A DNA stretch of 64,000 nt from Episyrphus balteatus (Eukaryota; Arthropoda; Insecta; Diptera; Syrphidae): positions 52,280,094-52,344,093 of the forward strand of contig NC_079136.1 in assembly GCF_945859705.1 (NCBI RefSeq), read 5' to 3'. Every line of letters begins with the position of its first letter. Position 1 is the stretch's first letter. Shown in pieces: positions 21,401-32,186 of this stretch. The translations under genes and the position numbers were made by a program. The notes under the pieces were generated by a model, which had not been told where the DNA came from, did no database searches, and saw only the letters and a list, made by a program, of their open reading frames with translations.

Positions 21401-24400
21401 GTTGTTACAAATTGTTCTGTTTTGATTTTTTTATTCAATGAACCTTATATACGAGTATAATTAAAAATTTTTTTTCTTTAAATTCAAAAATAGTTTCTGC
21501 AGGTTTGATAGAATCCGGAAAAAAGTTGAATGTTTGAAATGCCATATATTGTATTGTCCGCTGTCCTCTTGTTCTTTCTCGTTGAATTCTTAAATCTTGT
21601 TTGATTGTGTTCTGAGAGGACTCAGCTTTAAATGATAATAGTCGCGTCTATCTTTTAAATTATTCGCATTGCCTTATTTGAAGCACTTGCGGAGTTATTA
21701 AGTTCTCTGATATTTCAGGAAATAAAACTTGACTTTAGTTATCAAAACTCATCGGCATCGCAATTTAATTATGACAGCTCAAAAAATTTCTTACAAATTA
21801 ATGATTAACGATCGTCCTGCAAATATAAACAAAATTAAACATATAACACATGTTGTCTTGGCATTATTCGTTTTGTTGATAAATACAATTTAAATCTTGC
21901 TTTGAAGTATATCTCTATCGCACTATATAAGACAATTACATTATTTACAAAACATAATTAAAACACTGAAGGATGTGTGACTTTCTGCGCTCGCATGGTA
22001 TCTGAAACAAATATATTTTTTATTTGTTACAGCCACGGAGAAGCGTTTGATGGACCCCAAAAATCCCATTCAGAGCACAAGTCAAACAGAAGACATCAAT
22101 ATACAAAATGATGAGGATGATGACACACAAAGTACTAGAATACAAAACGAAGACAACATTATTGAATCTAAAGTTGTTGCTGTTTATGATGCAGAAGAGT
22201 GTTCATCCGTGACAACTACGCCAATAGCAATCGAAAATGATGTAATAAATGTCGAAGACGATGATTTACTTTGCATAACAGATATAGAAACCATTCCGAT
22301 AGTAAATATTGACGAAAGGGAACCACCCCGAACGCCATCAAGAAAGTCCACTCTTAGACAAAGTAGACGTAAAAAGCCATCACAAGATAACGCCTACATA
22401 GCTATTATGCGAGAAAAAACAAAAGTATTAAAAGAGCTTGCAAGCACCTCGACGGTTTTAAATGAAATCCTGGAATCGCCAGAGAAAACAATTACACAGC
22501 AATATTTTGATGTATATTCAGCAGAAATCGAATTACTACCTAGCGATTTGCAATTAAGGTGTCAGCGCGAAGTGCATCAATCTGTGACGGACATTATACA
22601 TAAATATCAAGATCTGGCAGAAGCGATGAAGAAGACACGTTCTTGCCGAATACTTTTATAATAGAAGATTCATTTTTTTAAAATTTAATTGCAAACGATA
22701 TGATGATATCCAGTGTCTTTAGCATTTGATCAAAATATTATAAGTGGAGTGATAATAACTTTGTTGGCTATACATCATTGAAATTCAAATATGTATTATG
22801 TTAAGTTTTTTTTATTCGATGGAAATCAAAATGGAAGTGAAGAAAATTTCAAATTTAATGGGAAAATAAAAACAATAATCAAATAAATGCTTGTTTATAG
22901 CCTTGATTGTCAACAACATTCAGGAATTTTTGAAATTATTAAACATTCATTCTTTTCAATAGTCATAGTCACTTACCTAGTATATTGTGGAACACAAGTT
23001 AGTTGTAAAGCACTTAAGGCGTCAATTCAATAAAATCAACACCATTTATATTTAAAAATACAACACAAAAACTTTTGGGATAACCCTTTCAATCCAACTA
23101 TTAAAAGTAACTAATAATTCGTTTTAATTTGACTCACATTTTGGGGTAAAAAATATTCTCCATGGTGTCCTTGATCCATATAACTTAGGTAAGTACGCAT
23201 TTTGGTCGTTTAAATGAACCTCTCAAGTACTCACTTTAAAAGCAATCTGTATAGTCAGTACCTGACAAGAGACAAGAACATTGCAGAAATCTGAAAAAAT
23301 TAGAAAATATTGTCCTTCAAACGAAATATGGTAAAATTGGGTAAGAAAGATATTTCAATTTTAATTCAACAAAACAGAATTTCTGAAGTCTAGAAAACGA
23401 ACAAAAATAGAGCTTTTCGGTCAAAAAGAAATTTCAAAACAACAAAATGTGTGTTTTTCGAGTAAATTTGTTTATTTCTGTTTGTTTATTGCTCTGAAAA
23501 CCCCAGCTTTATCAAATTAAAATTGCAATATCTTTCTTTTTAAATCATACGATTTTTTTCAGGGTTCTATTTTAAAATTAAATTTGACATTAAGTTTCAT
23601 TAAAACCCCGAGCTGTTAATAAATTTGTAACGAAATTGTGTACCAGATAAAAGTGTTTTGATAATAATTTTTTTCCAATTTCTTCTGAAAGAATAATTGT
23701 GAAAAACAAAGATCAACTATAGACAGAAACTAGAGATTTCAGAAATTTCACAAGAACTGCATTTAATAGATTTGGGATGAACTTCTTCTTCTTCCTTTTT
23801 CTCGGCGCTGTTATGATCTCGATGTCGAGGGGATCATAACTATCCCACGTTACTGCTTCACACTAGTGATCCGCTTGTGGGGTTCGCCGGGTTGACCTCA
23901 GAAATCGGCGGCAAGCCTCCCGGTTTTGTATTGTTCCATTTCTAAGGCCAACTGAATGCTGGTGTTTTTGCATTTGCTTGTACCAGGAGTTTTTAGGCCT
24001 ACCTTTCTTTTTATTTCGTGTTGGAACGTTGTATGATATTGCTTTTTTGACGGGGTTCTCAGGATCTCTCCTTTGAACATGGCAATACCAACTGAGTCGG
24101 TCGTGTTCAATTTTTTGGGAGATGGTGTTTTTAACATGAAGGCTTCCTCGGATCTTCGTACTTCTAATTCTATCAAGCTTTGTTACTCCTGCTGTCATAC
24201 GAAGCATCTTCATCTCAGCTGCCGTTAACTTACTCTCATACTTTTTGTACATTGTCCAACATTGTGAACCGTATGTGAGTGCTGCGGTGTAGAGCCTTCC
24301 TTTCAGCTTAGGGGGCATTTTTCGATCACAGAAGATAGCACAATTTTCCCGCCACTTCATCCACCCTACGCTTACGCGATGATTGATATCGTCATCACAA

Positions 24401-26955
24401 GTACCTTCGTTATTTATCATAGACCCCAGATATTTAAACTTTTCACACTTGGGAAGCACTACACCATTCAAATACATGTCAGGAATAGGCCTGTGTGGAT
24501 CAGAAAATGGGCAGCATAGGTATTCTGTCTTTCTCGCGCTTATGCGGTACCCATTACCTTCTAGAACATCCACCCATACATCAAGTGCTCGTTGCAGGGA
24601 TATCGGGTCTTCACTTATGATGGCTCCATCGTCAGCAAAGAATAACTGATGCACTTTTGGGTCCGTCACTTTGACTTCAAGCAGGTAATCAAGAACGGTA
24701 CGGATGGGATGAACAAGTTACCATAATAAAAAAAAAAAAACATTTTTCTAAAAAAATTGGTGTACCACTTAAAATTTGAATTTTTTCAATTTAATCAAAC
24801 AATTTTCCTGATCTGGTTTCCTGATCGCTATTACCGGCCCCTTACAAAAAATATCGATTTTGACTATCAATTCATGTAAGCTGATTCCCCAAGGTCATTA
24901 AAATAAAAAATTTTTACTTAACTTTTCAAAGGTAATGGTAACAATTTAAATGAAATTACAGGCTGCCAAAAGAACACAACAAACACATTTCGAAGACAAA
25001 AACACTTAAAAACATGTGATAAGACTTTAACTACAGAGAAAGGTCACATTTTCTATAATTTCAAAAATAAAAAACATATGCCTAACAGAAAATCGAAATG
25101 GCATTCATTTCGAGGTCTACCCAAAAAAAAAACATGTGTTTTGGCTTTTTGTCTCAGATGCAGGAATCTGATATACATAATCTTAAGTGTCTTAGGAATT
25201 ATGTATACATTTGACAAAAGAAAATGGAATAGTAAATTATGCACTGAAGCAATATTATTCCATAAAAAAATTAAAAAAAAATAAAAAAAATTCAGCTACA
25301 AGTAGAGCTTTGTCCCTCCAAAGTTACATCAAGAATGATAAACGAATATCTTATTTGTTTGAGCCTTAAGAAATACTGCAAGGCGAAACAGTAATTCATT
25401 ATGGACTCCTAATACCATGTTTGATGGCTTTGTGAGAGAAACAGCAAAATTAAAAGAAGACATAAAACATTTTATTCGTTATTCGAAGTTTTTCTCCAAT
25501 AAAATTAAATTATGTTTTATTCGCGGATCACGAATAAAAACCCCCTTTTTTTTTGTTATTTTAATAAACTTTCCACAACTTTCTTCAAGCTATGCATTAA
25601 CATTTTTCTTATCAAAATAACTGCAATGAAGTTATTTATCAAGCCACCTTAGAATTTTTCATATAAGAGATACAGAGTTATACAGATAACAAAAATTTCT
25701 ACACAACTATCTATTGACGTATGTAGGTCATTGACGGTGTTACATCCGTAAGCCACCTCATATTCTCGTTTAGCCATACTCAGAGTGTTTTAGTTAGGTG
25801 GTTTTTAATAAATTTATTTAGATTTAGAGAATGGTGAATAATAAAAACATAATTCAAAAACCCTCGCACACTACAGAATTTGTTACGGTCTAGAATTGGG
25901 TCTAGTTTGATTGCTAGTGTATGTACAAAATATAAACAATTTTTTGTTGGCTAATGGCTATACTTCCCATTTTATTAATCATTAAAACTATTTCAATTTC
26001 AGCAAAAGACTCGCCACCTAACGATGCCAAACCAAAATCAGCGCACAAAAAAGCAAGCAAAACTACACCCAAATCAGATATTCAAAATAATTTACTCTTG
26101 GCTTACACCACATCTAATAAATGTGTTGGAATTAAGCTTGATTTTATGAAACCCGAAACTTTTGAAGATGAAGCTGCCAAAAAGCAATGGGAAGAAAACA
26201 TGCGAAAGGAGTGCTACGTTTTGAAAGAGAAAATCGAACATGGCATTGTCAAGGTGGATTCCATTAAAGAACGACTCGTTTTAAATCCAAACCGTTCGCG
26301 AATTCACAAAGAAGAAGCCGAACGTTTCACAAACGAAATGATTGACCAAGAAGACGCTCTATTTACAGAACGAGACTTTATCAGACTTTCACAAGAGCTA
26401 CGCGAAAGTCTTGGACTCAAACGAGCCAATATCGATCGGTGCTTATCACTTTTAGATCAATTCAAAGATCTAGAACTTAATCAGTTGATGTTAAAACGCA
26501 ATGCAGATTGTGTAGACACAATTCGACGACTCCGCAAATATGTTGGTAATCTTAAACAATGGAATCTCTCCAGTGAAGAGCAGGAAGATTTCAACAAAAA
26601 AGCCGGAATAATTCGTGAAAGAGCTGCCAAAATCTATCAGAATTTCAAAAAAATGTTTATTGTCAAAGAGGATCAGCATTTTTGGGAGCAATTTTGTGAA
26701 ATGGTCGATGAATTTCGACGAGTAACAAAGCACATTTCGGAATCAAATCGATTTTTGATTACCGAAAAGTCTTATCAGAATATTCTTTCCGATAAGGAAG
26801 CTATCAGAAAAGAAGAAGAAGAAAAGAAATCAAACAACTTGAAGACAAAAAAAGATAGCCAAGACCAAGGTATCGATGGTGATGTTACGCCAATGGACGA
26901 ATCAAAAGATGATGAAGAAAAAATACCATCGGGTATTGCAATAGAAACCGCATAA
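18458..26955 (+). CDS. JASPer: PWWP/LEDGF-type chromatin protein, long form
   Basis: Exons 18458-19154 and 26003-26955 join after one base of a codon, giving 549 residues. The PWWP domain (residues about 5-90) contains IGDLVFAKVKGYPPWPAKI and the FYGTGETANI segment, which bind nucleosomes with H3K36 methylation. An Ala/Glu-rich acidic linker and a basic SGRKIKPKRY patch follow. The second exon carries the integrase-binding-type helical domain (residues about 350-450), with ANIDRCLSLLDQF, TIRRLRKYV and IYQNFKKMF, as in LEDGF/HRP2 and fly JASPer. In Drosophila the orthologue tethers the JIL-1 kinase to active chromatin. The C-terminus is a charged tail. Start: first ATG, with PWWP right after it. 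A possible poly(A) signal is at 27457. Confidence 0.88.
19568..20456. mobile_element. hAT-like element in JASPer intron
   Basis: The left end TAGGCATATTGCGG and right end (inverted) TAGGGATGTTGCGA resemble each other and hAT-type TAGGGATG termini. Subterminal GCGGATGCGG-like words recur near both ends. No matching 8-bp target duplication was found, so the boundaries are approximate. A second element sits inside it at 19710. Confidence 0.45.
19710..19948. mobile_element. 239-bp piggyBac-type MITE, TTAA duplication
   Basis: TTAA at 19706-19709 and 19949-19952 flanks ends CCCTCCAGTAGGCG and, inverted, CCCTGCAGTAGGCG. Further inverted words GTGGTCTACA lie inside. CCCT ends with a TTAA target are the signature of piggyBac-superfamily elements. 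Too short to code for a transposase. Confidence 0.82.
20457..22032 (+). other. JASPer intron, remainder
   Basis: AT-rich intron with long T runs near 20700. No gene or paired repeat ends seen. It ends in a T-rich tract and ttacag at 22027-22032. Confidence 0.5.
22033..22661 (+). CDS. Alternative terminal exon of the PWWP gene, BESS-like
   Basis: This exon has an acceptor (ttgttacag) and the same phase as the exon at 26003, so exon 1 can splice to either. Here the protein is 441 residues. The frame reads TTEKRLMDPKN and is open to its stop at 22661. It is rich in Asp/Glu/Asn, then has a basic TPSRKSTLRQSRRKK patch and ends with a helical stretch, YFDVYSAEIELLPSDLQLRC, then QREVHQSVTDII, resembling the BESS protein-interaction motif. 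Two AATAAA signals at 22865 and 22882 support it as a 3'-terminal exon. It lacks the JIL-1/integrase-binding domain, so this form would bind chromatin through PWWP but recruit other partners. Confidence 0.7.
22865..22887 (+). terminator. Polyadenylation signals after the alternative exon
   Basis: AATAAA at 22865-22870 and again at 22882-22887, about 200 bases after the stop of the BESS-like exon. Confidence 0.5.
22888..23780 (+). other. JASPer intron between the alternative exons
   Basis: AT-rich sequence with no gene, paired ends or recognisable repeat. Confidence 0.45.
23781..24715 (-). mobile_element. 5'-truncated RTE/BovB-type LINE
   Basis: A minus-strand frame of 268 codons (24669-23863) begins just before the reverse-transcriptase catalytic motif LFFADDGAII. 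It continues through KTEYLCC, FKYLGSMIN, YGSQCWTMYKKYESKL, EMKMLRMTAGVTKLDRIRS and LSWYCHVQRRDP, which are the thumb and C-terminal features of RTE-clade LINEs. The endonuclease and most RT fingers are missing by 5' truncation. The frame is intact to a natural stop, and an AAG/GAA-rich 3' tail ends near 23781. It is inserted antisense to JASPer in its intron. Related fragments lie at 10273 and 48244. Confidence 0.85.
24716..26002 (+). other. JASPer intron, last part
   Basis: AT-rich; no gene seen. It ends in tttcaatttcag before the LEDGF exon. Confidence 0.5.
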
Positions 26956-28159
26956 GTTTTTTTTTTTTTTTTGGAGCAAAGCAAAAAAATATCTAAAATT
27001 CTGTAAATTTAAATGGAAAATGGAGTTAAAAGAGTATTCATCGCGTTGTATTTTCTGTCTGTTCTTCTATAACTTTTAAGTATGACCTAGATAAAAAGTG
27101 GAGTTTGGTCGCGCGCAGCAGCAATTGACTTTCCAAAATTTCTTCTCATTTTTTACACAAAACACACAAAAATAACGCCAATATAAAACACATACGACGT
27201 TTATTTTTTTTTTATTAGTATTGAATTGTAAGAATGGTTACAATATCATAATTTACTTAATTAAAATATATATAAACAAAATTTATGTTTTAATTTTTTT
27301 TTTGTTGGCTGAATGCATGAATTTGTAGAAAAAGCTAAAAGCTTAATCATAATCAATGGTATGCACCAGCATGAAGCCTTTTTGAGAACATTTGATATAC
27401 ATAATATATGCAGGTATAAATAGTGTATATTCTATTTAAACAAAAAAAAATATAATAATAAAAAATATTAGATACTTATATTAAATCAGAGAGCTTTCTT
27501 TGAAATTTTAAATTGTGAAACAAATATCATTGAGAATGATATGCGGTCTGGAGCTGCACTTTTTTTTTTGTTTGGACTCATTCAATAAAATTGCTTAATT
27601 TTTTAAATAATCAATAGTTAATGTCTGAGTTAAGGTGTTTATTTTTTCATATCAATTTACAATTTTACAAGCTAGTTTGTTTGTTTAAGATACCAAAGGA
27701 TTTAGAGTGTAACTACGTTGTAAAGGGATTAGAGATAGTAAAGAACCAGAGACACAATCTTTCACAACTCTGTAAAAATACCTACCAACGGAATTAATTA
27801 ATCGAATGAACGTAGCATAATGTCAGTGGAGCTTTGGTGAGAATTGAAACAGGTTCGAACCGAAGGTCGTCAAAAAATCGCATAAATAAAACGGAAAATT
27901 ACTTTTCCCAATCAAGTCTTTTACATAAGAATACAATTGTGTCTGGAGCACCTTAAGTGCAATACGAATAGTCACTTAAAGGATAGGGGATTTAAATCAA
28001 CTTTACGAGGACAACTTGTTCAACTAGGGGGGAATATAAGCAGAGTTTTTGTGAGAATTAAGCAATGTAAAGCAAAATCTATTCACGAAAACGATCCAAA
28101 GTCAATCGATTTAAAACTATTTTTTAATGATGTTCCGTAGCTTCAAATGGTTCCAATGC
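26956..28159. other. 3' flank of JASPer and intergenic sequence
   Basis: AT-rich 3' UTR-like sequence containing AATAAA at 27457-27462. Beyond that nothing is recognised. Confidence 0.4.
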
Positions 28160-28918
28160 ATTTATATCAACTCATTTTTCCTGGAAGAGAATAGGTGAAG
28201 TAGTTCCCAGTAAGTTTTTGCTGTTGGAATCTGTGTTAGATTTTTACTGACTGGACTTTGAAGTCTCTGGCTATAGATGGGTGAAAAAAGTTCTTGATTA
28301 AGGCCCGTCACAGATCGCAATGCGTTGCTTGTTATGACATGGAGGCTCACGAATCGATTCCGACTACCAAGTAATAATGCTGCGGCCGAAATTTGTTCGC
28401 AGCTGATATGCGGTCCGTGAATCTCGTATTAAAGCGACTCCACATGGTCGACAGCTCGAAGCAGAATGCCGTTCAACCAGCAAGTGGCTGGAGAGAATCT
28501 ATGGCTGAGGCTGTGATTGTAAGACCAAGATCATTTTTTGTAAAAATAACTTCAAGATTCGATCTTACAAAAGAATTGCTAACTTTGTTTCAGTCAAAAC
28601 AGCATTCAATAGCCTGTTCAATTACCAGCGATCTCCAATTTCGCACTTGAAGTCGTTGTAGACCTGGTCGCTGTGTTGATAATAAGGTCACCTTCTGTTT
28701 TTGTGACATCCGCCGCTCAAAATTTTCCATCGAATACTTTGAAGTAGGTTAGATATTTTGTTAACATAGAATCCACTAGAAACTCGGACACTTATACCAA
28801 CGAAGACAGTTCCTTCCTCGCGATCTACAAGAGGAATGGTGGTACGCCAAGCTGTGAAAATTTGCCTTTGATTTACTCCGATTTCAAACGCGGGCAATTT
28901 TTTGTTTTTTTTTTTCAA
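28160..28918 (-). pseudogene. Decayed coding-like region, origin unknown
   Basis: Several minus-strand segments in different frames look protein-like: FEIGVNQRQIFTAW and GTVFVGISVRVSSGFYVNK (28918-28688), then EVIFTKNDLGLTITASAID and FNTRFTDRISAANKFRPQHY after stops and a shift, then LHVITSNALRSVTGLNQELF (28350-28162). Base composition is much less AT-rich than around it. At least two stops and one frameshift break it, so it is not a working gene. I do not recognise the family; a mobile element, a captured viral gene or an old cellular pseudogene are all possible. Confidence 0.35.
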
Positions 28919-29295
28919 CTTCTTGATTCTTCAACATTTCGACTAGTCACTACGAAATGAGGAGAGCCAGAAACCAACATATGTGAGGATAATGATGGAC
29001 ATGTTTGATAAAGCGGTTACAAAAGCAAGATCTCCAGCTGGAGTCATTGAAGTATTAGAAATCGCAGCACATAGGTATACATCGGGGATACGTATCTATT
29101 CTCAAATGTAATACTCGACTTGCTTAAGCCATGAAGATAATAAAGATGATGTCATCATAGATGAAGCTACTAAAAGCAAATCAATGCAAAAGCTCCAGCA
29201 TTTAGTTGGTGGATAACTAGAGCAAAGAATTTTTTTTATATTTTATATTATAATGTTTTGGGCATTAAAATGGCGGGGAAAAACAGGTGAAGGGT

Positions 29296-29312
29296 GGGGG
29301 GGGGGGGGGGGG
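29296..29312. repeat. Run of 17 G on + strand
   Basis: An uninterrupted G17 tract preceded by GAAGGGT, which is very unusual in this AT-rich sequence. It could form a quadruplex, and its length may be inaccurate. Confidence 0.8.
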
Positions 29313-29712
29313 TACGTCCGTAGTTAAGCTCAATGGTAATTGAAGAGAATTCCTAGATGCGCCAGTATTATGATTGAATTGTTTCAGGAGAGGAGTACAA
29401 CTAGCTATTTTATCTGAATATTATTTATAAAAATCGCGATAAAACAAAGAAAAACATTTAACATTACGTTGGTGGTCGGCGGACGCAATTGTGGCAGTTA
29501 TCGATCTATCATTTTAAAAGCACGATTTTGTATTCTATCCCAGGAAACTCATATACGTTATCGAAACACCTACGCAGATGTTACAATTGTATTAATTCAA
29601 GTTATTGTCGAAATTATGCTTTAAAGATTAAAGTCTGGATGAGAAGAATTTAATACAGCTTCGGAGAAAACCTACGCAGCGTTTATAGCGACATCGATGA
29701 TATGTGCCCTTT

Positions 29713-29940
29713 ATTATGAAAGTGGACTAAGTCACTCCTAAAAATGGCCTCAAATCTTGCCTTAAAATAATTATTATTTAAGGGGTAAAGTTTATTTGAA
29801 AGCGAAATTGCAGTAAATAAACTTCTTTATTACTCCTCTAGTGATTTCATAAAAGAAATATAATTAAATCGTTATAAGAAAATTATTATGTAAGTTTTTC
29901 TTTAAACAATGCAAAAAGTGACTTAGTCCACTTTCATAAT
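29713..29940. mobile_element. 228-bp MITE with 24-bp perfect inverted ends
   Basis: Ends 29713-29736 and 29917-29940 are perfect inverted repeats starting ATTATGAAAGTGGACTAAGT. Interior AT-rich, no ORF. No certain target duplication beyond possible TA. Confidence 0.75.
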
Positions 29941-30164
29941 CATGGAAACATATGTTCATTCCACTAAAAGTGGATTGTTACACTCATACTGAGAATGGAA
30001 AATTTCTCAGTTTCCTTGATGCTAGTGCCACATTTTGGTGCTGTGAGCCTCATTACAAAAATTGAATTAAGAAAAATCAATCTTCCTACTTAAAATACAT
30101 TTTTTAATTCAGTTAACTTTTTTTTAACAAATACTCTTTTTTTTTTAAGTTAAACAAAACAAAC

Positions 30165-30650
30165 TTAGTTTTCTTTTTTCTCTACTTCACTGGATTGTGC
30201 TGGATTTTCCGTCGATTCACCACCGCCCATTCCTTCAATGCCAGCCAAATCGATATCATTGTCATCGGCATCATCCGAACCGCCACCCTTATTGTATACA
30301 GCAGGATATTTTGTGAAACAATCCTGCATCGTTTTAAATGCATCATAACAATCTGATCCTTTTGGTTCTGCCTCACTGAAAAAAGATACACACAAATACA
30401 ATTTTTTCAGTTTACTATTATCAATTTTATACCTGTAATGGAAACAAGAGAATGCATCACGGAATTCAACGCCACATGGTCCTGTAGCCATTCCACCCAA
30501 ACACGGACAACCCCAATTGATTTCTCCAGTTGGAGTAATCAAACCCTGTTGAGGTTGTGGCGGCGGTAGCTCAATTGTACTCGGAGTTGCATGATCTTCT
30601 TTGGTTGCAAAGATAACTTTGTCCTTACCAAATGACTTGCACAATGACAT
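30165..30650 (-). CDS. Mia40: Mitochondrial import oxidoreductase MIA40/CHCHD4
   Basis: Exons 30650-30433 and 30375-30165 (57-bp intron) encode 142 residues, the same length as human CHCHD4. The protein starts MSLCKSFGKDKVIFATKEDH. It has the redox CPC in INWGCPCLGGMATGPCG, then twin CX9C motifs (C-GVEFRDAFS-C and C-YDAFKTMQD-C) with FHYS and KYPAVY, all family hallmarks. It oxidises cysteine-motif proteins in the intermembrane space and passes electrons to Erv1/ALR. The Asp/Gly-rich tail is typical. The ATG at 30650 fits the family start better than the in-frame ATG at 30677. It lies 16 nt after the RPP14 stop on the same strand, with no room for its own promoter. Confidence 0.93.
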   Translation of the reverse strand: MSLCKSFGKDKVIFATKEDHATPSTIELPPPQPQQGLITPTGEINWGCPCLGGMATGPCGVEFRDAFSCFHYRYKIDNSKLKKLYLCVSFFSEAEPKGSDCYDAFKTMQDCFTKYPAVYNKGGGSDDADDNDIDLAGIEGMGGGESTENPAQSSEVEKKEN

Positions 30651-30666
30651 TGTCTTTTTGTTTTTA

Positions 30667-31080
30667 TTAGAATTCAATATTTGATGAAAGTAATTGCAAT
30701 AAAATTGGTGATGCTTTTTTGACTTGAAAATGACAACGAATATCTTGGAATTTCGAAATCAATGTGATTGCTGCACGCGTCTTAACGTAATAATCTTCTG
30801 GAACGCGGACGATTGCTCGCCGGCTATCGGAATCAAATTTGAAAATATCAACTTCAGTTAAGCCACCAATTTCACCGAAAACACTTCGCAATGAATGATC
30901 AATGCTACCTTTGAAGTAGGCTGGAGTTAGAACAAGATCGTCTTTTTCTTCGTCTTGAAATTTCCTATAAATCATAAAAAAAGGAGTGAGTACAAGAAAA
31001 ACATGAATAAGCAAAAATAAAATTGTGTTTTTTATCTGATTTACCTACAATGTGATATCTAGATAATAATAACCAGACAT
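30667..31080 (-). CDS. Rpp14: Ribonuclease P/MRP protein subunit p14
   Basis: Exons 31080-31049 and 30964-30667 encode 109 residues. The join uses donor ACATT/GTAGGT and acceptor tttatag, giving MSGYYYLDITLKFQDEE. The alignment by eye to RPP14 covers YHYMKVCLEFQD at the start, the SVFGEIGGL helix and the DSRRAIVRVP strand, and the end VKKASPILLQLL. RPP14 is a Pop5-like subunit of the RNase P/MRP complex that trims tRNA 5' leaders. It is slightly shorter than the human protein (124). MIA40 follows directly, so the mRNA is probably dicistronic. Confidence 0.85.
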
Positions 31081-31720
31081 AATATAATTATGTAAGAATT
31101 TGATTTGTTATTTAGTTTGTTGATATTTTATAATTTTAATTTATAACTTTTTTGTAATATATAAATATAATGTGAAATTATACACAATTTTATGTAATAA
31201 TTTTGAGGGTTATGAATTATGACAGATGAATGACAGTTTGGGAGAAAACATGCTGAGCCGAAAGTCCGAAGTGCACGAAAAAAAAGTATTGTTCGTTTAC
31301 TATGAACAATTTATGAATTTAAATGCTGAACTAAATGCGTTGATCAGCGACTAAAGAGCTGAAGAGAAAAGATTCGCCAAACCAACCAAGACTGACCACA
31401 AAAACACTCAAGATAGCGTTTTTGTATATGTAAAAAGCCAAGGTCAACGTTTTTTATTTTTTTTTGTGTTAAAAGAACACCGTCATCAACGACAGCTGAA
31501 GCGAAACGAAAAATTTTCAAGTCTCGAAAGGGCCAGTTGTACAAATATTTAACCCATGGATCGGCAACTTTTATTTTCTAAAATCGATAGTAAAACTGAG
31601 GTTTAGTACTGGTTTTAAAGCAAAAATAAAAAAACAATTAATTTCTCTTCACTTGAGCTGCGTACTAGGCCTAGACAAAGAAATTTAAACATAAATTTTA
31701 GGAATGAGGATAAAGAAAGA
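31081..31720. other. Intergenic, upstream of RPP14-MIA40
   Basis: The promoter for the minus-strand pair should lie in the first few hundred bases. No clear core element or other gene is visible. Confidence 0.4.
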
Positions 31721-31721
31721 C

Positions 31722-31878
31722 TACACCGGAAAGGTGTGCGGTAGCGGTATGGGTACGGTACAGGTACTTGTATGAAAAATATTTCAAGTTGACACATAAA
31801 CGTTCAGATGTGAATTTTTTGCATACAATTACCATTACCACTACCGCTACCGCATAACTTCCAGTGTGGTCAAGCCTT
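31722..31878. mobile_element. GGCTTGGCCACACC foldback MITE, copy B (diverged)
   Basis: Arms cacaccgga...ggtagcggta and their inverse, and the central AACGTTCAGATGTG, match copies A and C but with many differences. It directly abuts copy C at 31881. Confidence 0.7.
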
Positions 31879-31880
31879 AA

Positions 31881-32050
31881 GGCTTGGCCACACCGGAGGG
31901 TATGCGGTAGCGGTACGGGTAGAGGTAACGGTACTTGTATGAAAAAAATTCCAAACTGACATATCAACGTTCAGATGTGGAATTTTTTTCATACAAATAT
32001 CGTTACCGCTACCCGTACCTCTACCGCATACCCTCCGGTGTGGCCAAGCC
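31881..32050. mobile_element. GGCTTGGCCACACC foldback MITE, copy C
   Basis: 170 bp with the same ends as copy A (17388-17557) and about two differences. Flanks are CTTAA and TTTAA, consistent with insertion into the edge of copy B. Confidence 0.85.
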
Positions 32051-32059
32051 TTTAATGCT

Positions 32060-32186
32060 AAGGTATGCGGTACTGTGTGGGTAATTGTATGAACAAAATT
32101 CTAAACCGGAACCTTAGAGTTCAGGTGTGGATTTTTTTATTCTATTACCCGTACCGCTACCGCATACTTTTCCAATGTGGTCATTT
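32060..32186. mobile_element. GGCTTGGCCACACC-family copy D (old)
   Basis: ggtatgcggta at the left and gtaccgctaccgcata at the right, with gttcaggtgtgg between. Strongly diverged and lacking the outermost bases. Copies B, C and D thus lie head to tail. Confidence 0.55.

Noticed and set aside
24383..24649. Plus-strand ORF over the LINE
   Set aside because: Antisense shadow of the RT frame, which carries the FADD and other family motifs.
27840..27880. GGTTCGAACC word as a tRNA T-arm
   Set aside because: No anticodon arm or acceptor stem around it.
28160..28918. Endogenous viral gene
   Set aside because: No viral family signature is recognisable, so I list it only as decayed coding sequence of unknown origin.
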